This document shows positions 54,777 to 63,359 of a DNA stretch of 64,000 bases, piece after piece. Positions within the stretch are counted from its first letter, which is position 1. The number at the start of each line of letters is the position of its first letter. The notes below the pieces were generated by a model. That model saw only the letters and a program-made list of their open reading frames with translations. It had not been told where the DNA came from and did no database searches. This DNA comes from Phyllobacterium sp. 21LDTY02-6 (GTDB lineage Bacteria > Pseudomonadota > Alphaproteobacteria > Rhizobiales > Rhizobiaceae), in NCBI RefSeq assembly GCF_023554255.2, contig NZ_JAMJWD020000006.1:186001-250000 (forward strand), in the 5' to 3' direction. A program made the translations under genes and the position numbers.

Positions 54777-55540
54777 AGGTAGCCCCCGTCGACGATCAGC
54801 ACCTGCGCGCTCAGCATGCGCGCCGCGTCGGAAGCGAGGAACAGGCAGGGGCCGACCATGTCGCCCGGCTCGATTTCCTCCCGCAGCGCCTGGCGGTCGA
54901 TATGGCCCTGCAGCCCCTCGCTCGTCACCCATAGCTCGCGCTGGCGCTCGGTGATGACCCAGCCCGGAGCGATGGCGTTGACCCTGATCTTTTCAGGTCC
55001 GAGGCGACCGGCAAGACCCTTGGTCAAGCCGACAATGCCGGCCTTTGCCGCCGTATAGGCAGGAAAACCGCCATGATTGATCATGAAAGAGGTCGAGGTG
55101 AAGTTGACGATCGAACCGCCGCCCGCTTCGCGCATCCCCGGCAATACGGCCTGCGCCGCGAAGAATTGCGGCCGCAGGTTGATCGACTGGTTGAGATCCC
55201 AATATTCCACCGTCACGTCGTCGACATCGTGCCTGTCGTCCCAGGCGGCATTGTTGACGAGAACCGTGACCGGTCCATTGGCCTCCACGGCTGTCGCGAC
55301 GGCGGCCTTGAGCGCTTCGACATCGCGCAGGTCGGCCTTCAGGTAGAGTGGCCGATTGCCGTGGTCGGCAGCGAGCTTCTCGGCCAGCGCCTGCGACGGC
55401 GCCTCGGCTATGTCGATGAAGGCGACCCTGGAACCCTGCCGCACGAAGCCTTCGGTGAGGGAGGCGCCGATGCCGGTGCCGCCGCCGGTTATGAGGACGG
55501 AGCGACCCTTGAGATCGGGGAAAATGGCAGAAGGCATCAT
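54773..55540 (-). CDS. SDR-family oxidoreductase, probable D-galactose 1-dehydrogenase
   Basis: A 255-residue classical SDR: cofactor motif LITGGGTGIGAS near 16, VLVNNAAW near 90, catalytic S in FTSTSFM near 140 and YTAAK near 155. In a dgoK-dgoA-lactonase operon, the natural role is oxidation of D-galactose (or a close aldose such as L-arabinose or D-fucose) to its lactone. Start ATG at 55540 or 55537. First gene of the operon; divergent from an IclR regulator. Confidence 0.82.
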   Translation of the reverse strand: MMPSAIFPDLKGRSVLITGGGTGIGASLTEGFVRQGSRVAFIDIAEAPSQALAEKLAADHGNRPLYLKADLRDVEALKAAVATAVEANGPVTVLVNNAAWDDRHDVDDVTVEYWDLNQSINLRPQFFAAQAVLPGMREAGGGSIVNFTSTSFMINHGGFPAYTAAKAGIVGLTKGLAGRLGPEKIRVNAIAPGWVITERQRELWVTSEGLQGHIDRQALREEIEPGDMVGPCLFLASDAARMLSAQVLIVDGGYL

Positions 55541-55559
55541 GATTGAAGACTCGCGAAGG

Positions 55560-55578
55560 AGTTCCACTATTCGGAACT
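55560..55578. promoter_or_regulatory. candidate IclR operator, AGTTCC-N7-GGAACT
   Basis: Perfect 6-bp arms at 55560-55565 and 55573-55578, about 20 bp upstream of the SDR start and 47 bp upstream of the IclR start. GTTCC/GGAAC half-sites are common in operators of sugar-acid IclR regulators (KdgR type). Confidence 0.5.
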
Positions 55579-55624
55579 GTGTTTGACTATGTAGAATTTT
55601 GCTTTTACGGTCGCAGAAGTCAAG

Positions 55625-56425
55625 GTGGAGAACCGATTGAAAACAGCGCCGAAGCCAGCCGCAAGAGCCGAGACCGGGACGCTTGGAAAGGCCGTCGATG
55701 TCCTCGACATCGTGGCGCGGGCCGATACGCCGCTGCGCTTCACCGATATATTGCGGCTGGCGGACCAGCCACGGGGCACGCTGCACCGGCAGATCGCCAA
55801 TCTGCTCGAAGAAGGTCTTCTCGTCCTCAACAGCGACAATTCCTATGGATTGGGCATGCGGCTGATGCAGCTCGCGGCCAAGGCATGGTCGCGCAACGAT
55901 CTTCGCCTCATCGCCGCCCCGCATCTGCAGAAGCTGCATGAAGCGACCGGGGAAACGGTGCATCTCGGCGTGCTGCGCGGCGTCGACGTGGTCTATCTCG
56001 ACAAGATCGAGAGCCGCCAGAGCGTGCGCATGGTTTCGCAGATCGGCAATACCGCCCCGGCCTATTGCACCGGCGTCGGCAAGGCGGCGCTTTCGGCATT
56101 GCCGGAGGCGGAACTCGACGCTCTCGTCAAGCAGATCCGTTTCCGCTTCTATACGAGCCAGACGCTGATGGACAAGATGGCGCTCTACCGCCATCTGAAG
56201 GAGGTAAGGGAACGCGGCGTCGCCTTCGACCGGCAGGAGCATGAAGTCGGTATCGCCTGCGTCGCGGCGCCGATCCATCTGAGCAATGGCGCGGCGGGGA
56301 TATCAGTCACCGGGCCGTCCTACCGCCTGACCTGGCAGGTGCTGGCCTCCTATGTCGAGGTCACGCGCAAGGCGGCGGCAGCGATCATGGACGACCTTGC
56401 GGCGGGGCTTGCACCGCGCAGCTGA
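55625..56425 (+). CDS. IclR-family regulator of the dgo operon
   Basis: A 266-residue regulator from a GTG at 55625. An in-frame TTG at 55637 has GGTGGAG six bases upstream and may be the true start. N-terminal HTH: RFTDILRLADQPRGTLHRQI near residues 38-57. Effector domain: ESRQSVRMVSQIGNTAPAYC near 130 and VGIACVAAPIHLSNGAAG near 210. Divergent from the SDR-dgoKA-lactonase operon and likely its repressor, responding to KDGal, KDPGal or galactonate. Confidence 0.87.
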   Translation: MENRLKTAPKPAARAETGTLGKAVDVLDIVARADTPLRFTDILRLADQPRGTLHRQIANLLEEGLLVLNSDNSYGLGMRLMQLAAKAWSRNDLRLIAAPHLQKLHEATGETVHLGVLRGVDVVYLDKIESRQSVRMVSQIGNTAPAYCTGVGKAALSALPEAELDALVKQIRFRFYTSQTLMDKMALYRHLKEVRERGVAFDRQEHEVGIACVAAPIHLSNGAAGISVTGPSYRLTWQVLASYVEVTRKAAAAIMDDLAAGLAPRS

Positions 56426-56439
56426 GCCCGGACCTGCTC

Positions 56440-56457
56440 CCCCGGCTTGCACCGGGG
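56440..56457. other. hairpin CCCCGG-N6-CCGGGG in convergent gap
   Basis: A 6-bp GC stem between the convergent IclR and aldehyde-dehydrogenase genes. It has no T-run in either direction, so termination is doubtful. Reported as the only structure in that 47-bp gap. Confidence 0.3.
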
Positions 56458-56472
56458 AAGCGTTGCGGCGGC

Positions 56473-58872
56473 CTATTCGCCGTATGGCACCCAGATATTC
56501 TTGACCTGCACGGCGCGGCGCAGATAGTCGCGGCCCTGGCCCTGCTGCTGGCTGGCCCAGTCGCGCTGGCGCCCATGGTTGACCCATGCCGCCTTCAGAT
56601 TGCCGCTGGAGGCTTTCTCCACCATGGCGCTGCCCTCGACGGTACCGACATACCAGATGGCATCCACCTCATCATGATCGGCGAGCGTTTTCGCCAGCAC
56701 GTCCCTTTCGCCGGTGACGATATTGACGACGCCGCCCGGAACGTCGGACGTATCCAGGATCTGGTAGAAATTGGTGGCGAGCAGCGGATGCCGCGTCGAG
56801 GGGACCGCCACGACCCTGTTGCCCATGGCGATCGCCGGCAGCACCAGCGACACGAAGGAGAGGAGCGGCGCTTCGTCCGGGCAGAGGATGCCCATCACGC
56901 CCCAGGGCTCGTTCATGGCCAGCGTCACATGGCGCGACTTGGTGGCATGCACGGCGCCGTCATATTTGTCGGCCTGCGCGGCATAGTAGAAGATACGGCG
57001 CAGGCTGAGGTCGAATTCGGCCGTGGCGGCCTTGGCGCCGATGCCGGTGCTCGCCTGCAGCAATTCCTCGAATTCGCCGCGCCGGGCATCGAGGTTCTCG
57101 CCGAGATAATAAAGAACCTGCGCGCGGTTATGCGCCGTCGCGCCGCCCCAGGAGCCCGCCTTGGCAGCGGCCTCGACGGCATTGCGGATGTCCTTGCGAT
57201 TGCCGATGCCGGCCTGGCCGATGACCTGCCCGCCCTTGCCGACGACCGAATAGGAATATCCGCCATCCGGCCGCGCCTGCTTGCCGCCGACATAATTCTT
57301 CGCCGTGCGGTCGATACCGCCGCCGGCTGCGATCTTCGCATCGCCGTCCGGCGCAGCGGAAGGCTTGAACGGCTTTTCGGATTTCGCCAGCGGCAGCGCC
57401 TTTTCCCAATCCGCGACGAGATATTCGTAGAGCCCTTCCTTGCCGCCTTCGCGGCCGAATCCGCTTTCGCGGTAGCCGCCAAAGCCGGCGCCGGCATCGA
57501 GCAGGTTGGTGGAATTGATCCACACCACGCCGGCCTTGACCCTCGCCGCCATGTCCAGCGCCAGATTGATGTTCTCCGACCAGACCGATGCCGCAAGCCC
57601 GTATCTGGTATTGTTGGCCAGCGCTATCGCCTCGTCCGGCGTGCGGAAGGTCGTCGTGGTGGCGACGGGTCCGAATATTTCGACCTCGCAGACGGTCGAT
57701 GCGGGATCGACCTCGGTAAAGAAGGCCGGGGCGAAGAAACTGCCCTTGGCCGGCAGGGTCACCGGAGCCTGCCACAGGGTGCCGCCTTCAACCTTGCCCT
57801 GTTCGACCAGGCCGGCAACGCGCTTCAACTGGCCGGGCGATACGAGCGCACCCACATCCATCGTCTTGTCGAGCGGATCGCCGACGCGCAATGTCTCCAT
57901 GCGCTTGCGCAACTTTTCGTAGAAGCGCGGTGCGATGCCTTCCTGCACGAGAATGCGCGAACCGGCGCAGCACACCTCGCCCTGGTTGAACCAGATGGCA
58001 TCGACGACGCCCTCGACGGCGCCGTCCATGTCGGCATCCTCGAACACGATGAAGGGCGACTTGCCGCCGAGCTCGAGCGAGAGCTTCTTGCCCGAACCGG
58101 CGATCTGGTCGCGGATGATGCGGCCGACTTCGGTCGAGCCCGTGAAGGCTACCTTGTCGACACCGGCATGGCCGCAAATGGCAGCGCCCGTCGCACCGTC
58201 GCCATGGACGATGTTCACGACGCCGGCCGGCAGGCCCACCTCATGGCAGACCTCGGCGAAGGCGATGGCGCTGAGCGGCGTGAGTTCCGCCGGCTTGAGC
58301 ACGACGGTATTGCCCGCAGCGAGCGCCGGCGCGATCTTCCAGGCCAGCATGAGCAGCGGAAAGTTCCACGGAATGACCTGCCCGCAGACGCCGACCGGCG
58401 AAAAACCTTCGAACTCGCTCTCGACCATCTCGGCCCAGCCGGCGTGATGGTAGAAATGCCGGGCGACGAGCGGTATGTCGATGTCGCGGGTTTCCCGGAT
58501 CGGCTTGCCATTGTCCATGGTCTCCAGCACGGAGAAGAAGCGCTCGCGCTTCTGGATATGGCGGGCGATGGCGTAGAGATATCTGGCGCGCTCATGGCCC
58601 GGCAAGGCCGACCATTTGCCGAAGGCGGCGCGCGCGGCCTTGACTGCTGCGTCCACGTCTTCGGCGCTGCCCTCGGTCACCCGGGCGAGCAGTCTTTCAT
58701 TGGCGGGGTTATGAACCGCGAAGGTCTTGCGGCCTTCGGCGCTGACGAACCTGCCATTGATGAAATGGCCGAAGCCGCCTTCATTGGCATCGAGCCAGTT
58801 CTGCACGTCGACATTGCTCTCCGGAGCCGGGCCGTAATCCATGGTGCGAAGAATATCCTTGATCTGTCCCAT
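56473..58872 (-). CDS. two-domain aldehyde dehydrogenase, ALDH16-like
   Basis: A 799-residue protein, far longer than a normal aldehyde dehydrogenase (about 490). The first domain is complete: PWNFP near 168, K193 in VLKPAE, FTGSTEVG near 243, E267 in LELGG and the nucleophile Cys301/302 in EVCCAGS. The last 270 residues are a second ALDH-like half with CPDEAP in place of PWNFP and no catalytic cysteine, ending at an ALDH-type C-terminal oligomerisation segment. This matches the ALDH16 architecture. It follows deoC by ten bases, so acetaldehyde from DeoC is the natural substrate. Confidence 0.85.
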   Translation of the reverse strand: MGQIKDILRTMDYGPAPESNVDVQNWLDANEGGFGHFINGRFVSAEGRKTFAVHNPANERLLARVTEGSAEDVDAAVKAARAAFGKWSALPGHERARYLYAIARHIQKRERFFSVLETMDNGKPIRETRDIDIPLVARHFYHHAGWAEMVESEFEGFSPVGVCGQVIPWNFPLLMLAWKIAPALAAGNTVVLKPAELTPLSAIAFAEVCHEVGLPAGVVNIVHGDGATGAAICGHAGVDKVAFTGSTEVGRIIRDQIAGSGKKLSLELGGKSPFIVFEDADMDGAVEGVVDAIWFNQGEVCCAGSRILVQEGIAPRFYEKLRKRMETLRVGDPLDKTMDVGALVSPGQLKRVAGLVEQGKVEGGTLWQAPVTLPAKGSFFAPAFFTEVDPASTVCEVEIFGPVATTTTFRTPDEAIALANNTRYGLAASVWSENINLALDMAARVKAGVVWINSTNLLDAGAGFGGYRESGFGREGGKEGLYEYLVADWEKALPLAKSEKPFKPSAAPDGDAKIAAGGGIDRTAKNYVGGKQARPDGGYSYSVVGKGGQVIGQAGIGNRKDIRNAVEAAAKAGSWGGATAHNRAQVLYYLGENLDARRGEFEELLQASTGIGAKAATAEFDLSLRRIFYYAAQADKYDGAVHATKSRHVTLAMNEPWGVMGILCPDEAPLLSFVSLVLPAIAMGNRVVAVPSTRHPLLATNFYQILDTSDVPGGVVNIVTGERDVLAKTLADHDEVDAIWYVGTVEGSAMVEKASSGNLKAAWVNHGRQRDWASQQQGQGRDYLRRAVQVKNIWVPYGE

Positions 58873-58882
58873 TGTCTGATCC

Positions 58883-59887
58883 TCAAGCGAGCGCGTGGCG
58901 CGACGACGCGGCGTAGCGGCCCGTTACATAATGTTCCAGCTGCCGCTCGATATCGCCGAGCATCGAACTTGCGCCGAGCCGGAACAGGTTCGGTTGCATC
59001 CACGGCAGGCCCAGTTCTTCCTTCATCAGGATCAGCCAGTTCATGGCGTCCTTCGCGGTCTTCATGCCGCCGGCAGGCTTGAAGCCGACGGTCTGGCCCG
59101 AAAGCTCGCCATAATCGCGCAGGGCGCGCAGCATGATCAGGCTGACCGGCAGGGTCGCATTGACGTCCTCCTTGCCGGTCGAGGTCTTGATGAAGTCTGC
59201 GCCCGCCTGCATGGCGACCATGGAGGCGCGGTAGACATTGCGCAGCGTATTGAGATCGCCGGTGGCGAGGATCGCCTTCAGATGGGCCTTGCCGCAGGCC
59301 TGGCGCATCTGCGCGATCTCGTCATAGAGCGCGCTCCAGTTCTGGGTCAGGACATGTTCGCGCGTGATCACGATGTCGATCTCGTCGGCTCCCTCCCCGA
59401 CCGCATATTCGATCTCGGCGAGGCGCTGCGGCAGTGGCGTCAGCCCGGCCGGAAAGCCGGTGGCGACCGAGGCGACGGGGATGTTCGTCCCCTGCAGCGC
59501 CTTCACCGCATGCGGCACCATGGTCGGATAGACGCAGACCGCGCCGGTGGTGATGTTCTCGTTCTCGAGGCCGAGCGCCGCCAGAATATCGGCCCGGACG
59601 GGCCGGCGCGCCTTGGCGCAGAGGCGCTGCACGCGGCCCGGCGTATCGTCGCCGGCCAGGGTGGTCAGGTCGATGCAGGTGATCGCCTTCACGAGCCAGG
59701 CGGCCTGATATTCCTTCTTCACCGTCCGGCGCGTCGGCAGCGTCGCAGCGCGCCGTTCCGTCGCCGAACGATTGACGGCAATGTCCTCGAACCATTCCGG
59801 CTTCAGCCTGGTGCCGCCGTTGCGTCCATGATCCGGTTGCACCAGCAACTCCGTTCCTTTTGTCACCAATATCTCCTGGCGGTTCAT
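58883..59887 (-). CDS. deoC: deoxyribose-phosphate aldolase
   Basis: A 334-residue class I aldolase of the rhizobial/eukaryote-like DeoC type, with a longer N-terminus than E. coli DeoC. Schiff-base lysine in ADFIKTSTGKED near residue 225, catalytic K in VGFKPAGGMK near 260, and EIDIVITREH near 165. It cleaves 2-deoxyribose 5-phosphate to glyceraldehyde 3-phosphate and acetaldehyde. The ATG overlaps the permease stop (ATGA), so it is coupled to sugar transport rather than to nucleoside phosphorylases. Confidence 0.92.
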   Translation of the reverse strand: MNRQEILVTKGTELLVQPDHGRNGGTRLKPEWFEDIAVNRSATERRAATLPTRRTVKKEYQAAWLVKAITCIDLTTLAGDDTPGRVQRLCAKARRPVRADILAALGLENENITTGAVCVYPTMVPHAVKALQGTNIPVASVATGFPAGLTPLPQRLAEIEYAVGEGADEIDIVITREHVLTQNWSALYDEIAQMRQACGKAHLKAILATGDLNTLRNVYRASMVAMQAGADFIKTSTGKEDVNATLPVSLIMLRALRDYGELSGQTVGFKPAGGMKTAKDAMNWLILMKEELGLPWMQPNLFRLGASSMLGDIERQLEHYVTGRYAASSRHALA

Positions 59888-60891
59888 TCCCGACCCTTCC
59901 TATGATCGATAAAGCGATTGAGCAGGATGGCTGCAACGATGATGATACCTGTCACAGTCATCTGATAGAAGGAACCCAAGCCGAGAAGATTGAATATATT
60001 TCGCAGCACCTGCAGCAGCATCACGGCGAAGAAGGTGCCGAGAATGCCGCCGCGGCCGCCGAAAAGGCTGGTGCCGCCGAGTACGACAGCTGCTATGGCA
60101 TCGAGTTCCAGTCCCTGCGCGGCGGTCGGCTGACCGATGCGCAGGCGCGACGTTAGAAGAATGCCGCCAAGCGCGGCCATGAAGCCGGAAACCGCGAAGA
60201 CGGCGGTGATCATCAGCCGGGTCGGCAGGCCGGAAAGCCGCGCCGCCTGCGGGTTTCCACCCGTGGCGAAGACATATTCGCCGAAGACCGTCAGGCGGAG
60301 CACGATGCCGGCGATGATGCACAATCCGATGAAGATGAGCCCCATCGACGAGATGGCGAAGCCCGGCAACACGGGAACCATGGTCGATCCGATGGCGGAG
60401 AAGCCTTTCGGCAGGCCGCTGACCGGCACGCCGTCCGTCAGCAGATAGGTTACGCCGCGAAACGAGACGAGACCGGCGAGCGTCACGATGAAGCTCGGCA
60501 CCTGGGCGAGCGCGCTGATCGCGCCCATCGCCGCGCCGCAGGCGGTTCCGATCAGGGCGGTGATCGCGACCGCCACGAAGGGATCGAAGCCGTTCTGCAT
60601 CAGCACCGCGACCAGCATGCCGCACAGGGCGACGACGCTGCCGACCGACAGATCGATATTCCCGGTGAGGATGACGAAGGTCATGCCGATGGCGACGACG
60701 CCGACCACCGCCGCCTGCTGGAACAGGTTGGCGACATTGGCGAACGTCAGGAAATTGTCCGAAAGCATGGTCGCGACGGCGACGACGATCAGAAAGATGA
60801 CGATGAAATTATATTCGATCGCCATATCCGCAAGACGTTTGCCAATCGGCGGATAGGGCGCTTCGACGGAAGGCGTTGCGGTCTTAGACAT
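59884..60891 (-). CDS. sugar ABC transporter permease (RbsC-like)
   Basis: A 335-residue permease of the BPD_transp_2 family: MTFVILTGNIDLSVGSVVAL near 70 and the coupling loop VFATGGNPQAARLSGL near 210. ATG at 60891, overlapping the ATPase stop by eight bases. A single permease gene, so it is probably a homodimer. No binding protein is present in the window; one may lie beyond the kinase past position 64000. Confidence 0.9.
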   Translation of the reverse strand: MSKTATPSVEAPYPPIGKRLADMAIEYNFIVIFLIVVAVATMLSDNFLTFANVANLFQQAAVVGVVAIGMTFVILTGNIDLSVGSVVALCGMLVAVLMQNGFDPFVAVAITALIGTACGAAMGAISALAQVPSFIVTLAGLVSFRGVTYLLTDGVPVSGLPKGFSAIGSTMVPVLPGFAISSMGLIFIGLCIIAGIVLRLTVFGEYVFATGGNPQAARLSGLPTRLMITAVFAVSGFMAALGGILLTSRLRIGQPTAAQGLELDAIAAVVLGGTSLFGGRGGILGTFFAVMLLQVLRNIFNLLGLGSFYQMTVTGIIIVAAILLNRFIDHRKGRE

Positions 60892-62374
60892 GTTGTTCAC
60901 CCAATATTGTAGCGCGCAGGATAGCATCGCGGTCAGTGTTGGCAGGGTCGTAGCGGCCGATGTTGCGACCCTCGTGGAAGACCCAGATATTGTCGCAGGC
61001 GGCATAGAGCTCCTCGAGCTCGCTGCTGGCGACGATGACGGCTGCGCCATCCTCCGCCAGCTTGTCCACCAGATCGTAGAGGTCGGCCTTGGCGCCGATA
61101 TCGAGGCCGCGGCTCGGCTCGTCGAGCAGCAGGATGCGCGCGCCGTTGATGATCCACTTCGCCAGCACGACTTTCTGCTGGTTGCCGCCGGAAAGCTGCA
61201 CCACGGCCTGTTCGGGCTTGCCGTATTTCGTCGACAGGCTCTTCAGGACCGGCACCGTGCGCTCCTTCTGCAGCTTGTGCCGCGTCAGCCAGCTGCTGCG
61301 CATCGACGGCAGGGTGGCATTCTTGTAGATCGGCGCATGGAGCACCAGACCCTCGGTCTTGCGGTTCTCCGGCACGAGGCCCACGCCGCGGCGAATGGCA
61401 TCCGCCGGATGCCGCGGATGAAACGGCCTGTCCTCGAGCAGTATCTCGCCGTCGAAATGATGTGCGCCGAACAGCGCCTTGAGGAAGGAGGTGCGCCCCG
61501 AACCATTGAGGCCGGTCAGCCCCACGACTTCGCCCCAGCGAACCTCGAGGCCGGCAATGTCGAGGCCTTCCGCGCCGCGCAGGCGGTTGACCCGCAGGGC
61601 GGTATCGCCGGTGACGGGCTTGCGCGGCTTGCGCTCGATCAGGGACCTCTGCTTGCCGATGATGGCCTCGACCAGCGCCGTGTCGCTTGTCTCTTCTATG
61701 CTGTAGGTGCCGATCGTGCGGCCGCCGCGCAATACGGTGACGCGGTCGCCGATCTCGCGCAGTTCGCCGAGGCGATGGCTGACATAGACGATGGCGACGC
61801 CCTGCCTGACGAGTTCGCGGATCACCTCGAACACCGATTTCAGCTCGGTCTCGTTCAACGATGCGGAAGGCTCGTCCATGATGATGACTTTCGCATCCAT
61901 GGTCAGCGACCGGGCAATGGCGGTCAGCTGCTGGTTGGCGACCGAGAGCGTCTCGACGCGGGCATCGGGCCGGAAGCGGGCGCCCACGCGCGCCAGCGCC
62001 TCGTTCGCGCGCCGCCGCCGCTCCGCATGATCGATGATGCCCATCCGCGTCGGCGCATGGCCGAGGAACAGGTTCTGCTCCACGGTCAGCTGCGGCACGA
62101 GATCCAGCTCCTGGTAGATCATGGAAATGCCGTGGCGCGCCGCATCGGCGGGCGAGCGCAGTTCCACCGGCTGGCCGCCGATGGCCAGTTCGCCGCCCGT
62201 CGGGCGGAAGGCGCCGGCGATGATCTTCAGCAGGGTGGACTTGCCGGCGCCATTGGCACCAAGCAGGCAATGGACCTCGCCGGGCCGCACTTCCAGCGAC
62301 GCCGATTCCAGCGCCACGATGCTGGGCAGGAAGATCTTCGAGACATTGCGAACGGTTAGAACATTATCAGGCAT
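60884..62374 (-). CDS. sugar ABC transporter double ATPase (RbsA-like)
   Basis: A 496-residue two-NBD ATPase. NBD1: Walker A GANGAGKSTLL near 38, Walker B VIIMDEPSASLNE near 163. NBD2: degenerate Walker A (GLNGSGRTS), signature LSGGNQQKVVLAKW near 395 and Walker B ILLLDEPSRGLD. It overlaps both the SorC gene and the permease gene by eight bases, so the operon is tightly coupled. Confidence 0.9.
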   Translation of the reverse strand: MPDNVLTVRNVSKIFLPSIVALESASLEVRPGEVHCLLGANGAGKSTLLKIIAGAFRPTGGELAIGGQPVELRSPADAARHGISMIYQELDLVPQLTVEQNLFLGHAPTRMGIIDHAERRRRANEALARVGARFRPDARVETLSVANQQLTAIARSLTMDAKVIIMDEPSASLNETELKSVFEVIRELVRQGVAIVYVSHRLGELREIGDRVTVLRGGRTIGTYSIEETSDTALVEAIIGKQRSLIERKPRKPVTGDTALRVNRLRGAEGLDIAGLEVRWGEVVGLTGLNGSGRTSFLKALFGAHHFDGEILLEDRPFHPRHPADAIRRGVGLVPENRKTEGLVLHAPIYKNATLPSMRSSWLTRHKLQKERTVPVLKSLSTKYGKPEQAVVQLSGGNQQKVVLAKWIINGARILLLDEPSRGLDIGAKADLYDLVDKLAEDGAAVIVASSELEELYAACDNIWVFHEGRNIGRYDPANTDRDAILRATILGEQHV

Positions 62375-63359
62375 CCGACATCCTCAGCGCATATCGTGCG
62401 GTTGCTTCATCGGTAACGATGACCGAAACATAGCCGGCCTTGAGCGCCGACGCGGCGATGCGGAACTTCTCCTCGCCCGCGACGACGCCGATCGACCACT
62501 TCTTGGTTTTCAGGAATTCGAGCCGCATCCCGACGGTGCGGTCGTCAATGGCGCGGTCGACTATATTGCCGTCGCCATCGACGAAGCGGCCGAGTATGTC
62601 GCCGACGGCGCCGGCGTCCTTCAGCCGGTCTATGTCGGCTTCGTCGAGATAGCCGGAGCTGAGAAGCACCGATTCATGCGTGATGCCGCCCATGCCGAAG
62701 CAGACCACCTCCGCCTGCATGGCAAGGTCGAGCACGCGCTCGATGATCGGGTCTTCTTCGAGCACTTCGCGCGTGCTCTTCTTGCCGACGATGGCCGGCA
62801 CCGGCAGGAGCGTCGCCGTGCCATTGCCGGCCTTGGCGAATTCCTCCGCGACCGCGCTGGTATGGGTCATCGAGGAACGCAGGTTGGTAGCGCCATTGAC
62901 CAGCACCACATGCACGCCCGGGTTCCAGTTCGTCGGCAGGAACCGCGCCACCGCCGACATGGTGCGGCCCCAGGATACGCCGACGAGATCGGCCCGCGGC
63001 GTCAGGCCCGTCAGGTAGCGGGCCGCGGCCTGGGCGACGCTCTCGATCAGCAGCCCGGAATCCGCCGTGCCGCCGGAAGGAACGACGACGGCATCGTTGA
63101 GGCCGAATTCCTGCTGCAGCCGCACTTCGAGTTCGGTCTTGCGCTGGGCGCGCGGCGTGATCTCGATCCGCACGACGCCAAGCTCCTTGGCCTCCGTCAT
63201 CAGCCGGCCGACCTGCCAGCGCGTCAGGCCGAGCTCCTTGGCGATCTCGCTCTGTGTCTTGTCGAGGTCGTAATAGAGCTTGGCCACGCGCACCATCAGA
63301 TGCTCGCGCTGCTCGTCGGAAGGAAGCCTGGTGGAGGAAGTCAGCCGCGCATCGGTCAT
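62367..63359 (-). CDS. SorC-family sugar-binding transcriptional regulator
   Basis: A 330-residue regulator. HTH: LDKTQSEIAKELGLTRWQVG near residues 32-50. The C-terminal sugar-phosphate domain shows VGVSWGRTMSAVARFL near 135 and GMGGITHESVLLSSG near 220. LsrR, DeoR of Bacillus and SorC belong to this group and bind phosphorylated sugars made by an adjacent kinase. It is embedded between the FGGY kinase (4-base overlap) and the ATPase, so it is part of the operon it likely controls. Confidence 0.9.
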   Translation of the reverse strand: MTDARLTSSTRLPSDEQREHLMVRVAKLYYDLDKTQSEIAKELGLTRWQVGRLMTEAKELGVVRIEITPRAQRKTELEVRLQQEFGLNDAVVVPSGGTADSGLLIESVAQAAARYLTGLTPRADLVGVSWGRTMSAVARFLPTNWNPGVHVVLVNGATNLRSSMTHTSAVAEEFAKAGNGTATLLPVPAIVGKKSTREVLEEDPIIERVLDLAMQAEVVCFGMGGITHESVLLSSGYLDEADIDRLKDAGAVGDILGRFVDGDGNIVDRAIDDRTVGMRLEFLKTKKWSIGVVAGEEKFRIAASALKAGYVSVIVTDEATARYALRMSDA

